Shown here: piece after piece, positions 1 to 7,565 of the stretch
Position numbering within the stretch: the first letter of the stretch is position 1
How the letters are laid out: every line of letters begins with the position of its first letter
Assembly (NCBI GenBank): GCA_020725625.1
Contig: DYET01000168.1
Span: forward strand, 1 to 51,835
Source: Desulfovirgula sp.
GTDB taxonomy: Bacteria > Bacillota > Desulfotomaculia > Desulfotomaculales > Desulfocucumaceae
Length of the DNA stretch: 51,835 nucleotides
Direction: 5' to 3'
Translations under genes and position numbers: made by a program
The notes under the pieces: generated by a model
What the model saw: only the letters and a program-made list of their open reading frames with translations
The model's database searches: none
Told to the model about the DNA's origin: nothing

Positions 1-107
1 CGGGGTCCGGGTTTCAATCCGGCTGCAGGACCTGCGGCTGAACCGGCTCTAAGCTCGTTCCCAAGGCCTCATCAAGCAGCAGGCGGTGCTCTCCCGTCTC
101 TACACGC

Positions 108-320
108 TCATACAAACGCCTTCGGTATGTTACTTCTCATTATTTCCTCCAGCCTGGTCAGCTGCATGTAATGGCGGGCCTCGATTTCCGACGAAACAGT
201 CAGCATGCGGCGGACGTAATCTTCCCTGTACTGTGGGGGCCGGGCCAGCCCCCCGGTGCAATCAAACCCTTCGGAGTAACACTTGTGGACGGGCTTCTGT
301 AAGCAGCCGGCGCATTTCAC
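108..320 (-). CDS. Short cysteine-rich protein, DUF1847-like N-terminal remnant
   Basis: The 70-residue reading frame starts with GTG and opens with closely spaced cysteines (KCAGC, then KCYSEGFDC). It continues with EARHYMQLTRLEEIM, which resembles the N-terminal part of DUF1847 proteins, presumed metal-binding. As I recall that family it is about 200 residues long, so this would be only its first third. A stop follows, and no continuation is evident in the 107 bases left in the window, although another frame stays open to about position 15. It begins 30 bp after the iron-sulfur subunit gene on the same strand and is probably cotranscribed. It could be a decayed gene or a real small protein; the family call is from memory. 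Confidence 0.4.
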   Translation of the reverse strand: MKCAGCLQKPVHKCYSEGFDCTGGLARPPQYREDYVRRMLTVSSEIEARHYMQLTRLEEIMRSNIPKAFV

Positions 321-350
321 CGTGCATCACCCTGCTCAAGTATTTTCGGA

Positions 351-1001
351 TCATTCCACCGCCACGGTGGGAATGTCAATCCTCTTGGGACAGATCTGGG
401 CCAGGAGTTCCCTGAAGGTCATCAGGCCCTCCCCGGTCAGGCCGGCTATTTTAAGCCTTCCGGGGCCGAGGGCGTCCCTCGGGTCCACTGCCAGGCGGAT
501 GTTTTTTACCAGCGCCGCGGGGCTGACCCGCCCGGCCGGCTGCATCCCCGCGTCGCAAATCCCGCAGAGTATGCAGGTGGCCGGGCCCTCCGCCAGCCGG
601 GCCGCCTTGGGATCGACCCGGCCGTCGTGCCCGGGCAGGGCCAGCACCCAGGGGATGACCTGTTTTAGGGCCTCAAAAAACGGGTCCAGGTCCACCACCA
701 GGTCCTTCAGCTGCCTGAACCCCGGCAGGGGCTTCAAAGACAGCCTGCCCCCATCCCCGATCAGATCGCCCACCAGGGTTTGGCAGGCCAGCCGGGGCCG
801 GTCCTGGATGATCATGGCGCAGGAACCGCAGATGCTGCTGCGGCAGGACCGCCTGAAGGACAGGCCGGGGTCCTCGTGCCAGGCCTTGAAAAGTACGTCG
901 AGAACAGTCTCGTGCTGTTCCCAGGACAGCACGTATTCTTTGAGGTACGGGCAGGTGTCGGCCTTCGGGTCGAAGCGGGATACGCTTAGGGTGAGGTGCA
1001 T
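351..1001 (-). CDS. Fumarate reductase/succinate dehydrogenase-like iron-sulfur subunit lacking [3Fe-4S] ligands
   Basis: A 216-residue homologue of SdhB/FrdB, which passes electrons from the flavoprotein through [2Fe-2S], [4Fe-4S] and [3Fe-4S] clusters to quinone. The N-terminal ferredoxin domain keeps C53, C58, C61 and C73 for [2Fe-2S]. The C-terminal domain keeps CILCGIC (C143, C146, C149) and C204 in CPK, the four [4Fe-4S] ligands. The three cysteines that bind [3Fe-4S] in the family are absent: one is Met153 and the pair before CPK is missing from the TFRELLAQI stretch. The protein is shorter than the usual 230-250 residues. The start ATG has an AAAGGGGG site and lies 1 bp after the flavoprotein stop. 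No membrane cytochrome gene is adjacent, so the electron acceptor is uncertain. Confidence 0.88.
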   Translation of the reverse strand: MHLTLSVSRFDPKADTCPYLKEYVLSWEQHETVLDVLFKAWHEDPGLSFRRSCRSSICGSCAMIIQDRPRLACQTLVGDLIGDGGRLSLKPLPGFRQLKDLVVDLDPFFEALKQVIPWVLALPGHDGRVDPKAARLAEGPATCILCGICDAGMQPAGRVSPAALVKNIRLAVDPRDALGPGRLKIAGLTGEGLMTFRELLAQICPKRIDIPTVAVE

Positions 1002-1002
1002 C

Positions 1003-2685
1003 CTAATACCCCCTTTCCTGGGGCGGGTACCTGGTGATGGAAACGCTGCCGGTTCCGAATACGGGCCCCTTCTCCCCCTTTTTGATCAGCGTGTGATTCA
1101 GCCAGTTACGGTCGTCCCTTCCGGGAAAATCAAGGCGGAAGTGGGCGCCCCTGCTCTCGGTGCGCCTTAAAGCCGCCGCGGCGGTTATTTCACTCAAATC
1201 AAGCAGGTATCCCACCTCCAGATGCTCGGTCAGCTGGTAATTGAAGGGGGCTTCCTTCACCGGCACCCGTAGGGCGCTGTAACGACGACGCAGGCCGGCC
1301 AGTTCTTCCCGGGCTTCCTTAAGTTCTTCCCCGGTCCTGAAGACTCCCACCTTTTCGGTCATTGTGCGGTTCAATTCCCGGCGGATGACGAAGACGGAAT
1401 CGCCCTCCACTTCCGGCCTGGATTGTCCGAAATTGGCCAGCCACCTTTCCATGGCGGCGTCCAGGGAGTCTTTCGGGGGCGGGGCCAAGCCGGCCGACCC
1501 GGCCAGGTAAGCCGCCCTCCGGCCGGCGCGCCGCCCGAAGACCACAGTTTCCAAGAGGGAGTTCCCTCCCAGGCGGTTTGCCCCGTGCACGCTGACGTTG
1601 GCCGCCTCACCGGCGGCCAGGAGGCCGCCTATATTGGTTTCGCAGTTCAAATTCGTCCTGATGCCTCCCATGCTGTAGTGCTGGGCCGGCTCGATGGGTA
1701 TTGGCGCGGCGCTGGGTTCGACGGCGGCGTACCGGCGGGCCAGGTCCTGAACCTGGGGCAGCCTTTCGGATATTTTCTCCGCACCAAGGTGGGTGAGGTC
1801 CAGGTGCACGTAACTGCCCTCCACTCCGCGGCCTTCTTTTATCTCCTGGAAGATGGACCGGGAAACTACGTCCCGGGGGGCCAATTCCATTTTCTGCGGG
1901 GCGTATCCTGCCATAAACCTTTCGCCGTGCACGTTGCGCAGGTAGCCCCCCTCACCCCGGGCGGCCTCTGAAATCAGGATGTTGGTGCCGTAGAGAGTGG
2001 TGGGGTGAAACTGAACGAACTCCATGTCGGCCAAAACCGCGCCTGCCCGGTAGGCGATGGCCATCCCGTCGCCGGTGTTGGCGTGCCCGTTGGTGGTTTT
2101 CTGGTATACCCTGCCGTAACCGCCGGTGGCCATGATCACAACCTTGCACCGGATTACCTCGGTCCGCCCGGAGGCCAGCTGGTAAACCAGAAGGCCGGCC
2201 ACCGACCCGTTTTCAATCAGCAGGTCCACCAGGTACCATTCGGGGTAAATCCTAATCCCGGCCTTCACGGACTGCTCATAGAGGGTGTGCAGCACCACGT
2301 GGCCGGCGAAGTCGGCCGCGTAACAGGCCCGGGGGTAGCCGGCCCCGCCCAGTGAACGCTGGGCGACCCGCCCGTCACCGGTCCTGGACCAGGGCACGCC
2401 CATGGTTTCCAGGTCCCTGATCACCTCGGGCCCTTCCGAGCACAATATTTCGATGGCGTCCTGGTCGCCGATGTAATCGCTTCCCTTGACGGTGTCGAAA
2501 ACATGGTTCTCCACCGTGTCGTCATCGCCCATGGCGGCGTTGAATCCGCCCTGGGCAGCACCGCTGTGGGACCGGGTGGGGTAAACCTTGCTGACCACCG
2601 CCACGTCTGCTCCGGGGGAGGCCTCGACGGCGGCCATCAGGCCGGTCAGGCCTCCCCCCACGATGACAATGTCATGGGTAATCAT
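1003..2685 (-). CDS. Fumarate reductase/succinate dehydrogenase-like flavoprotein subunit
   Basis: A 560-residue FAD protein of the SdhA/FrdA family, which interconverts a saturated and an unsaturated dicarboxylate. Seen: the dinucleotide fold GGGLTG (residues 10-15), [10 protein letters not shown] with H40 at the place of the flavin-linking histidine, FHPTTL, the [10 protein letters not shown] active-site segment, HYSMGGI, and the FAD-binding SLLETVVFG region. Length is near the family's usual 570-600. It is the fifth gene of the minus-strand operon, 58 bp after the MmgE/PrpD gene, and nearly abuts its iron-sulfur partner. Succinate/fumarate is the default substrate. The neighbours (divergent SucCD-like ligase, CitE-like lyase) leave room for a substituted succinate such as methylsuccinate; that is inference. 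Confidence 0.9.
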   Translation of the reverse strand: MITHDIVIVGGGLTGLMAAVEASPGADVAVVSKVYPTRSHSGAAQGGFNAAMGDDDTVENHVFDTVKGSDYIGDQDAIEILCSEGPEVIRDLETMGVPWSRTGDGRVAQRSLGGAGYPRACYAADFAGHVVLHTLYEQSVKAGIRIYPEWYLVDLLIENGSVAGLLVYQLASGRTEVIRCKVVIMATGGYGRVYQKTTNGHANTGDGMAIAYRAGAVLADMEFVQFHPTTLYGTNILISEAARGEGGYLRNVHGERFMAGYAPQKMELAPRDVVSRSIFQEIKEGRGVEGSYVHLDLTHLGAEKISERLPQVQDLARRYAAVEPSAAPIPIEPAQHYSMGGIRTNLNCETNIGGLLAAGEAANVSVHGANRLGGNSLLETVVFGRRAGRRAAYLAGSAGLAPPPKDSLDAAMERWLANFGQSRPEVEGDSVFVIRRELNRTMTEKVGVFRTGEELKEAREELAGLRRRYSALRVPVKEAPFNYQLTEHLEVGYLLDLSEITAAAALRRTESRGAHFRLDFPGRDDRNWLNHTLIKKGEKGPVFGTGSVSITRYPPQERGY

Positions 2686-2743
2686 TCATGCACCTCCTGC
2701 TGTAGTCTTGCAGCCGGAATGCCGCCGGCCCGAGGGCCGGCAG

Positions 2744-4087
2744 CTAAAACGGCAGGGCCGAGGATACGTCGGAGACTGCCGCCAGGTTGCGGCACAGTTC
2801 CATCATGCGCCTGGCGGTTTCTTTCCCCCACGGCCCGGATGCCAGGGAAAGGAATTTTTCTTCCAGTTCCCTGGTAGTCACCGGGTTTTCCGGGTCTCCC
2901 CGGGGGTAGTCGGTATGACCTTGCAGAACCTGGCCCGACCGGATCCCGATCCTGACTGACGCCGGCCATAGTTCAGGATGGCGGGCGTTCAGGGCCGGGT
3001 CCACCTCCAGATCCACTTTTTCCATCAGGGAGCGGATGACCGGATCCGTCAGGGTTGAACCGTTGAATTCTTCCGGGCCGCAGCGTCCTTCCTTGATGGC
3101 CAGGGACACGCAGAAGGGCAGGCTGAACTTGGCGGCGTACGGGCTCTCCGGCGTGTAGTTGGCGGTTATGTCCAGGGCCGTCTTGTACGTCGAGACGCGA
3201 ATCCACCGCACGTCATCCGGCCTTATCCGGTGCCTCCGGGCCAGGTCAATGGCCGTGTCCACGGCTGGATGGGTATGCCGGCAGGAGGAATGGATTTTGT
3301 AGGAAATCTCCTCTATCTTGTAGCGGCCCGTGCCCAGGCCGTCGGTGATGCGGTTAAAATCGACATCGGCGGCGGTGGCCCGGCAGAAGCCCCGCTCCCC
3401 CTCAAGGATCCGGCTGGCCCCGGTAAATCCGCGGCGGGCCAACAAGGCGGCCAAAAGGCCGTTCATGGCCGCCTTGCCCGGGTGCAGATGCTTGGACATG
3501 GCCCCGTCGGCCAGAAATTCCCACAGCCCGGCGGCCTGGGTGCCGGCGTTGCCCAGGGCCCAGGTCACCCTGTCGGCCCCCAGGTTGAATATTTTTGCGG
3601 CCGCGGCTGCGGCCCCGAAAGTGCCGCAGGTTCCGGTGGTGTGCCAGTAATGGTAGTGGGACGGGGTGATCGCCTCGGCCACCCGTATGGCCACCTCGTA
3701 GCCCACCACCACGGCGGCAATCAGGTCCCTGCCCCCGGCATGGACCTTTTCAGCCGCCGCCAGGGCGGCCGGGATGACCGGGGCGGCCGGGTGGATGATG
3801 GACGTCCTGTGCACGTCGTCCAGTTCCACTATGTGCGAAATCGCCCCGTTTACCAGCGCGGCGTTGAGGCATGAAGTCCTGCCGCCCCCGGCCAGCAGGG
3901 TGGCCTCGGGGGTGCCCCCCAATTCCTCCACCACCCCCAGGATCATCTGGGCCGGGGACTGCCTGCCGCCGGCTGCGGCCGATCCCATCCAGTCCATAAC
4001 GGCCAGGGAAGCCATGTCCACGGCGGTCCGGGGAAGGTTGTCGAAGCGGGTCTTGCATATGAAATCCACAATTTTTGACGTAATCAT
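2744..4087 (-). CDS. MmgE/PrpD family protein
   Basis: A 447-residue member of the MmgE/PrpD family, soluble enzymes acting on small di- and tricarboxylic acids: 2-methylcitrate dehydratase, cis-aconitate decarboxylase and iminodisuccinate epimerase are known members. Family traits seen are the MASLAVMDWMGSAAAG opening helix, AALVNGAISHIVELDD, HPAAPVIPAALAAAE, GYEVAIRV, HKH-type basic segments (SKHLHPGKAAMNGLLAALLA) and KIHSSCRHTHPAVDTA. It lies 42 bp after the SucD-like gene and 58 bp before the flavoprotein. In this operon a hydratase/dehydratase step between an unsaturated acid and its hydroxy acid fits best, but the family alone does not fix the reaction. An ATG start next to the previous gene end is plausible. 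Confidence 0.85.
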   Translation of the reverse strand: MITSKIVDFICKTRFDNLPRTAVDMASLAVMDWMGSAAAGGRQSPAQMILGVVEELGGTPEATLLAGGGRTSCLNAALVNGAISHIVELDDVHRTSIIHPAAPVIPAALAAAEKVHAGGRDLIAAVVVGYEVAIRVAEAITPSHYHYWHTTGTCGTFGAAAAAAKIFNLGADRVTWALGNAGTQAAGLWEFLADGAMSKHLHPGKAAMNGLLAALLARRGFTGASRILEGERGFCRATAADVDFNRITDGLGTGRYKIEEISYKIHSSCRHTHPAVDTAIDLARRHRIRPDDVRWIRVSTYKTALDITANYTPESPYAAKFSLPFCVSLAIKEGRCGPEEFNGSTLTDPVIRSLMEKVDLEVDPALNARHPELWPASVRIGIRSGQVLQGHTDYPRGDPENPVTTRELEEKFLSLASGPWGKETARRMMELCRNLAAVSDVSSALPF

Positions 4088-4129
4088 CGGGCTTATTCAC
4101 CTGCCTCTCGATCTTTGAGGATCGGCCTT

Positions 4130-5026
4130 TTATTTAAGCACCCTGCGCAGTTCATCGATAATCTGGTCGAAATGGTCGACAACATGGGCCCCGGCCCTCT
4201 TAAGCCTTTCCATCTTGGCGGAGGGTTTCCCCCGGCCTCCGGAAATAATCGCCCCGGCGTGGCCGAACACCGTTCCCTCCGGCATGCCCTCGGTGAACCG
4301 GCCGGCCACATAGCTGAACAGCGGCTTGGTAAAACCGCCTTTCTCGATGAAGTCGGCGGCCTCCTCCTCCTGGCGGGTGCCGGGCTCGGAAAAGGTTACT
4401 ACGGCCTCGGTGCCGGGGTCGTGTTCGAACAGTTCGAGGAGATCCCTGATTGTGCTGCCGATAAGGGCGTCCCCGCCGATGCTGATGCTGGTGCTGACGC
4501 CGTAGCCGGCCCTTTTCACCATCCAGGAAGTTTCGGCCGTCATTCCGCCGCTGCGGGAGATCACTCCCACCCTTCCGGGCACAAAGCAGCGTTCCACGTT
4601 GTCCCCGCCGATGGCCCCCAGCTTTACCCGGTCCGCCGGGTTGATTATGCCCACGGAGTTGGGGCCGATGACCCTGACCCCGGACTGTCTCGCCGCGTAA
4701 AGAAAACGCACGGCGTCCCTCTGGGGAATGTTTTCGGTAATGATTACCAACAGCTTAATGCCGTTGGCGATGGCCTCCATCACGGCATCATAGGCAAAGG
4801 CCGGCGGCACGTAAATCAGGGAGGTGTCGCAGCCGTGCCGGCGGACTGCCGCCTTGACCGTGTCGTATACCGGCACGCCGTGAATTTCCTGGCCTCCCCT
4901 GCCCGGGGTGACGCCGGCCAGAATCTCCGTGCCGTAATCCAGCATGTGCCTGGTCACCATGGAGGCCTCCCGCCCGGTGATGCCCTGGATCAGTATTCTT
5001 GTTTTGTCGCTGATCAGTATCGCCAC
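4130..5026 (-). CDS. SucD-like acyl-CoA synthetase alpha subunit
   Basis: A 298-residue homologue of succinyl-CoA synthetase alpha, which binds CoA and carries the phosphohistidine. Seen: the CoA-binding Rossmann part (ILIQGITGREAS), GVISRSGGMTAE, SIGGDALIGST, and the phosphohistidine loop GHAGAIISGG. It departs from canonical SucD: GPNCPG is GPNSVG, and the GEIGG segment that contacts the histidine is SEPGT. The gene follows the beta subunit by 1 bp, so the two are translationally linked. Because both subunits are divergent and a CitE-like lyase lies upstream, the substrate may be a hydroxy-dicarboxylate such as malate or citramalate rather than succinate; I infer this from context only. Confidence 0.85.
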   Translation of the reverse strand: MAILISDKTRILIQGITGREASMVTRHMLDYGTEILAGVTPGRGGQEIHGVPVYDTVKAAVRRHGCDTSLIYVPPAFAYDAVMEAIANGIKLLVIITENIPQRDAVRFLYAARQSGVRVIGPNSVGIINPADRVKLGAIGGDNVERCFVPGRVGVISRSGGMTAETSWMVKRAGYGVSTSISIGGDALIGSTIRDLLELFEHDPGTEAVVTFSEPGTRQEEEAADFIEKGGFTKPLFSYVAGRFTEGMPEGTVFGHAGAIISGGRGKPSAKMERLKRAGAHVVDHFDQIIDELRRVLK

Positions 5027-5027
5027 T

Positions 5028-6263
5028 TCAGTTTCCCTCCCGCCGCAGGTATCCCGGGTAGGCCGCCCCCATCCGCCGGACCATGCGGGCGGCGGCCTCG
5101 GTCATGGTGATTTCCTCGCCGTAATACTCCACCCCGGCGGCGGTGAATATTTCCCTGGCCGCGGAGTCGTTGACGCCGGCCTCGCGCACCACCACCGGGA
5201 AGGTGGACGGGTCGATGCCCAGATCGTTAAGGGCCCTGACAATACCCCGGGCCAGGACGTCAACCTGAGTGTTGTTGGTGATGTTGTGGGCCGCAAAGAG
5301 CCCCTTGACCCCGGGCTTGGTCAGGATGCCCCTGGTCAGTCCGTATACCTTCTCCTCCGTGGGGTTGCCGCCCACCTCGCTGTAGTTGGCCGGCCTGCCC
5401 CCGTTGGCGACCAGGGCGTCAAACAGGAGCAGGCTGCCCCCGCCACCCCCGCACATGAAGCCGATGTCACCCCCGGGCATCTCGGTGTACCGGGCGGTGC
5501 CACGGTAAGGGTCGGCCTCGTTGACCTCCACCATGCGCTTTTCCAAATCGGTGAGGGGTCTCCAGGCCCGCTCGCTGCCCAGCTGGACCATTTCCGAAAG
5601 TTCAGGGTGCCGGTACATGGCGCTGTCGTCCACGCTCATCACCGAGGCCGCCACGGCCAGTTCCCCGGAAGACGTTACGGCCAGCGGGTTGACCTCCAGC
5701 AGGGAGGCGTCGGTCCGTTCGAAGAGGTGGTAAAGCTTTACCAGCAGTGCCGTGGCCGCTAATATCAGCTTGCCTCCCACCCCCAGGTCCGACCAGATCT
5801 CCTTGGCCTGGAAATCGGCCATCCCCAGCAGGGGGTCGATGTGCCTTACGGCTACGCTGCCAGGGTGAGCACGGGTTATTTCCTCCACGTCCACGCCCCC
5901 CCTGGTGCTGGCTATCACCACCGGCATCTTTTTTTCCTTGTCGTAGGTAAAGGACAGGTACCACTCCTCCCTGATGTCCAGCCTTTCTTCCACCAGAACC
6001 TTCTCCACCGGAAAATTGCCCACGGTCATCCCCAGGAGTTCGCCCGCCGCGGCCCCGGCTTCGCCCGGGCCGCCGGCGAACTTGACGGCCCCGGCCTTCC
6101 CCCGCTTGCCCACAGGAACCAGCGCCTTGACCACCACCGGGCTTCCCAGCCCGGCGGCAATCCGCTCAGCCTCCTTCGGCGCGGCCGCCACGCCTCCATT
6201 GGGTACCTTCAGTCCCAGCTTCCTGATCAATTCCTTGCTGTGGTGCTCCAGCAACTTGCCCAA
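5028..6263 (-). CDS. SucC-like acyl-CoA synthetase beta subunit, divergent
   Basis: A 411-residue ATP-grasp protein related to succinyl-CoA synthetase beta, longer than the usual 385-390. Family features: the N-terminal HSKELIRKLGLKVPNG helix, VVKALVPVGKRGKAGAV, RGGVDVEEI, and LLEVNPLAVTSSGELAVAASVMSVDD for nucleotide and metal binding. The C-terminal ligase domain is unusual: a glycine run GFMCGGGGGSL replaces GCMVNGAGLA, and AAHNITNNTQVD replaces the conserved VNIFGGIMRCD loop. It lies 33 bp after the CitE-like gene. Together with the SucD-like partner it should form a CoA ester from a carboxylate, ATP (or GTP) and CoA; malate-CoA ligase is a known relative with this gene arrangement. Exact substrate unknown. 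Confidence 0.83.
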   Translation of the reverse strand: MGKLLEHHSKELIRKLGLKVPNGGVAAAPKEAERIAAGLGSPVVVKALVPVGKRGKAGAVKFAGGPGEAGAAAGELLGMTVGNFPVEKVLVEERLDIREEWYLSFTYDKEKKMPVVIASTRGGVDVEEITRAHPGSVAVRHIDPLLGMADFQAKEIWSDLGVGGKLILAATALLVKLYHLFERTDASLLEVNPLAVTSSGELAVAASVMSVDDSAMYRHPELSEMVQLGSERAWRPLTDLEKRMVEVNEADPYRGTARYTEMPGGDIGFMCGGGGGSLLLFDALVANGGRPANYSEVGGNPTEEKVYGLTRGILTKPGVKGLFAAHNITNNTQVDVLARGIVRALNDLGIDPSTFPVVVREAGVNDSAAREIFTAAGVEYYGEEITMTEAAARMVRRMGAAYPGYLRREGN

Positions 6264-6296
6264 TTGTAAGTCACCTCTTTTTTATGAAAAAGCTGG

Positions 6297-7190
6297 TTAA
6301 AACTCAATTCCCAGCGCCCTGGCCGCCTCCAGCACCTTCCGGGCGCGCATGGCCACCGGCTTTTCAATCAGCTTCCCGTCCAGCTGGGCCACGCCGCTCC
6401 CTGCGGCCAGGGCGGCTTCGTAGGCCTCGACCACCTTAAGGGCCCGGGACAGTTCACCCCCGGTGGGTGAAAAGACGTTGTTGACAGCCTGGATTTGCCC
6501 CGGGTGAATGACCAGCTTGCCCTGGAATCCGAGGCTGCGCGCCACCCGGCAGTCGGCGGCCAGCCCCTCGGCGTCCTTCACATCGGTATAAACCGTGTCG
6601 ATGGGGCCTTCCAGGCCGGCGCTCCTGGAGGCCACCGCCAGCGCGGACCGGGCATAGAAGATTTCCATTGACTCCCTGGTCAGGTCGATGCCCATGTCCA
6701 GGGTATAGTCCACGGCGCCGAAGCACAGCCTCTTCAGCCTCGCCGCGCAGGCGGCGATCCCGCCGGCGTTTTCAATGCCGCGGGCGCTTTCCACCAGCGG
6801 AACCAGGTCGATGGTTCCGGCCTCAATGCCGTGGTAGTCCTCCAGCAGCCCGAGAAGCCAGTCTACCCTGGCAACTCCCTCGGCCGTCTCGGCCTTGGGA
6901 AGCATGATACCCTCCGGGAGGGCACCCACCACCGCCAGCATGTCGGCCATGAAAAAGCCGGTGTCGGGAGGGTTCACCCGCACCCACAGGACCCTTCCGT
7001 CCCGGGGGCGGCCCAGCACGCCGGCTACCAGTTCCCTGGCCTCCGCCTTACGCGAGGCGTCCACGGAGTCCTCGAGGTCCAGCACCACCACGTCGGCCCC
7101 CAGCCCCAAGGCCTTTTCCATCTTTCGCAGGTCAATCCCGGGTGCGAACAGGACGCTCCTACAAATTCTCAACCCTTCGACCCCCCACAT
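6297..7190 (-). CDS. CitE-like HpcH/HpaI family lyase
   Basis: First gene of the operon; product about 297 residues of the CitE-like branch, Mg-dependent TIM-barrel lyases that cleave (or condense) malyl-, methylmalyl- or citramalyl-CoA. Motifs: RSVLFAPG, VVLDLEDSV, LWVRVN, MLPKAE, LVESARG, FGAVDYTLDMG (metal site), GPIDTVYTD and KLVIHPGQI. Stand-alone CitE-like enzymes use CoA esters, which fits the SucCD-like ligase next door. The frame is open upstream to a TTG at 7223, but a sigma-54 promoter occupies 7220-7235 and would start transcription near 7209. The start must therefore be ATG 7190 or, with a GGGGGG site 8 bp upstream, TTG 7172, which is four codons before RSVLF. I give 7190 conservatively. 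Confidence 0.87.
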   Translation of the reverse strand: MWGVEGLRICRSVLFAPGIDLRKMEKALGLGADVVVLDLEDSVDASRKAEARELVAGVLGRPRDGRVLWVRVNPPDTGFFMADMLAVVGALPEGIMLPKAETAEGVARVDWLLGLLEDYHGIEAGTIDLVPLVESARGIENAGGIAACAARLKRLCFGAVDYTLDMGIDLTRESMEIFYARSALAVASRSAGLEGPIDTVYTDVKDAEGLAADCRVARSLGFQGKLVIHPGQIQAVNNVFSPTGGELSRALKVVEAYEAALAAGSGVAQLDGKLIEKPVAMRARKVLEAARALGIEF

Positions 7191-7219
7191 TGTTTTGCAA
7201 TATGGAGAATATTGCATAC

Positions 7220-7235
7220 GCAACTTTCATGCCAA
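7220..7235 (-). promoter_or_regulatory. Sigma-54 (-24/-12) promoter
   Basis: On the minus strand this reads TTGGCATGAAAGTTGC, against the consensus TTGGCACGNNNNTTGC. The invariant GG (7233/7232) and GC (7221/7220) have the required spacing, and only one defined position differs. It faces the CitE-like operon and predicts a transcription start near 7209. The nearby sigma-54 activator gene (12467-14065) supports the assignment. Confidence 0.82.
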
Positions 7236-7306
7236 CCCTGACCAAAGCGGCCGGGCGCGACCCGGGGGCTTCTTTGCTTGATGCATTCCCCGGTTCGCCG
7301 ATCCAG

Positions 7307-7407
7307 TTTCAATTGTGAAATACCTCTCCCGGGTCAATGCTTCCGTTTATAGCTCCAGGATACTTTCAAATTTGAAACGGCCCTCACGGGACATTTCAGC
7401 AATGTAA
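7307..7407. promoter_or_regulatory. Three TTTCA-N4-TGAAA dyads, probable activator sites
   Basis: Two perfect dyads TTTCA-N4-TGAAA lie at 7307-7320 and 7364-7377; a third with one mismatch (TGTAA) is at 7394-7407. They sit roughly 70-190 bp upstream of the sigma-54 promoter at 7220-7235, the usual place for enhancer-binding activators. Site-to-site spacings are 57 and 30 bp. I infer they bind the regulator encoded at 12467-14065. They also precede the plus-strand promoter at 7449 and could affect that operon. Confidence 0.6.
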
Positions 7408-7448
7408 TTCAAGCGCCACTTTGATCCGGATCGGCATTTAATAAAACG

Positions 7449-7477
7449 TTGACAGTGGAGTTGGACTGGGATAACCT
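7449..7477 (+). promoter_or_regulatory. Putative sigma-A promoter of the AGPS-like operon
   Basis: A perfect TTGACA (7449-7454), a 17-bp spacer, and TAACCT (7472-7477) as a weak -10. It faces the plus-strand operon starting at 7566. The 7,240-7,565 interval holds this, the dyads above and no gene. Confidence 0.5.
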
Positions 7478-7565
7478 GAAACTGGATTTAAAACGATTTT
7501 TCAAAAGCCGGCATTTTGCAGCAGGCTGTCGGCGATGCGGCAATGCCAACCGGGGGTGAACAGGA

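Noticed and set aside
283-1170. Plus-strand frames opposite the fumarate reductase-like genes
   Set aside because: They are mirror frames of GC-rich genes on the minus strand with clear motifs.
7191-7223. N-terminal extension of the CitE-like protein to TTG 7223
   Set aside because: It overlaps the sigma-54 promoter, and transcription would start downstream of it.
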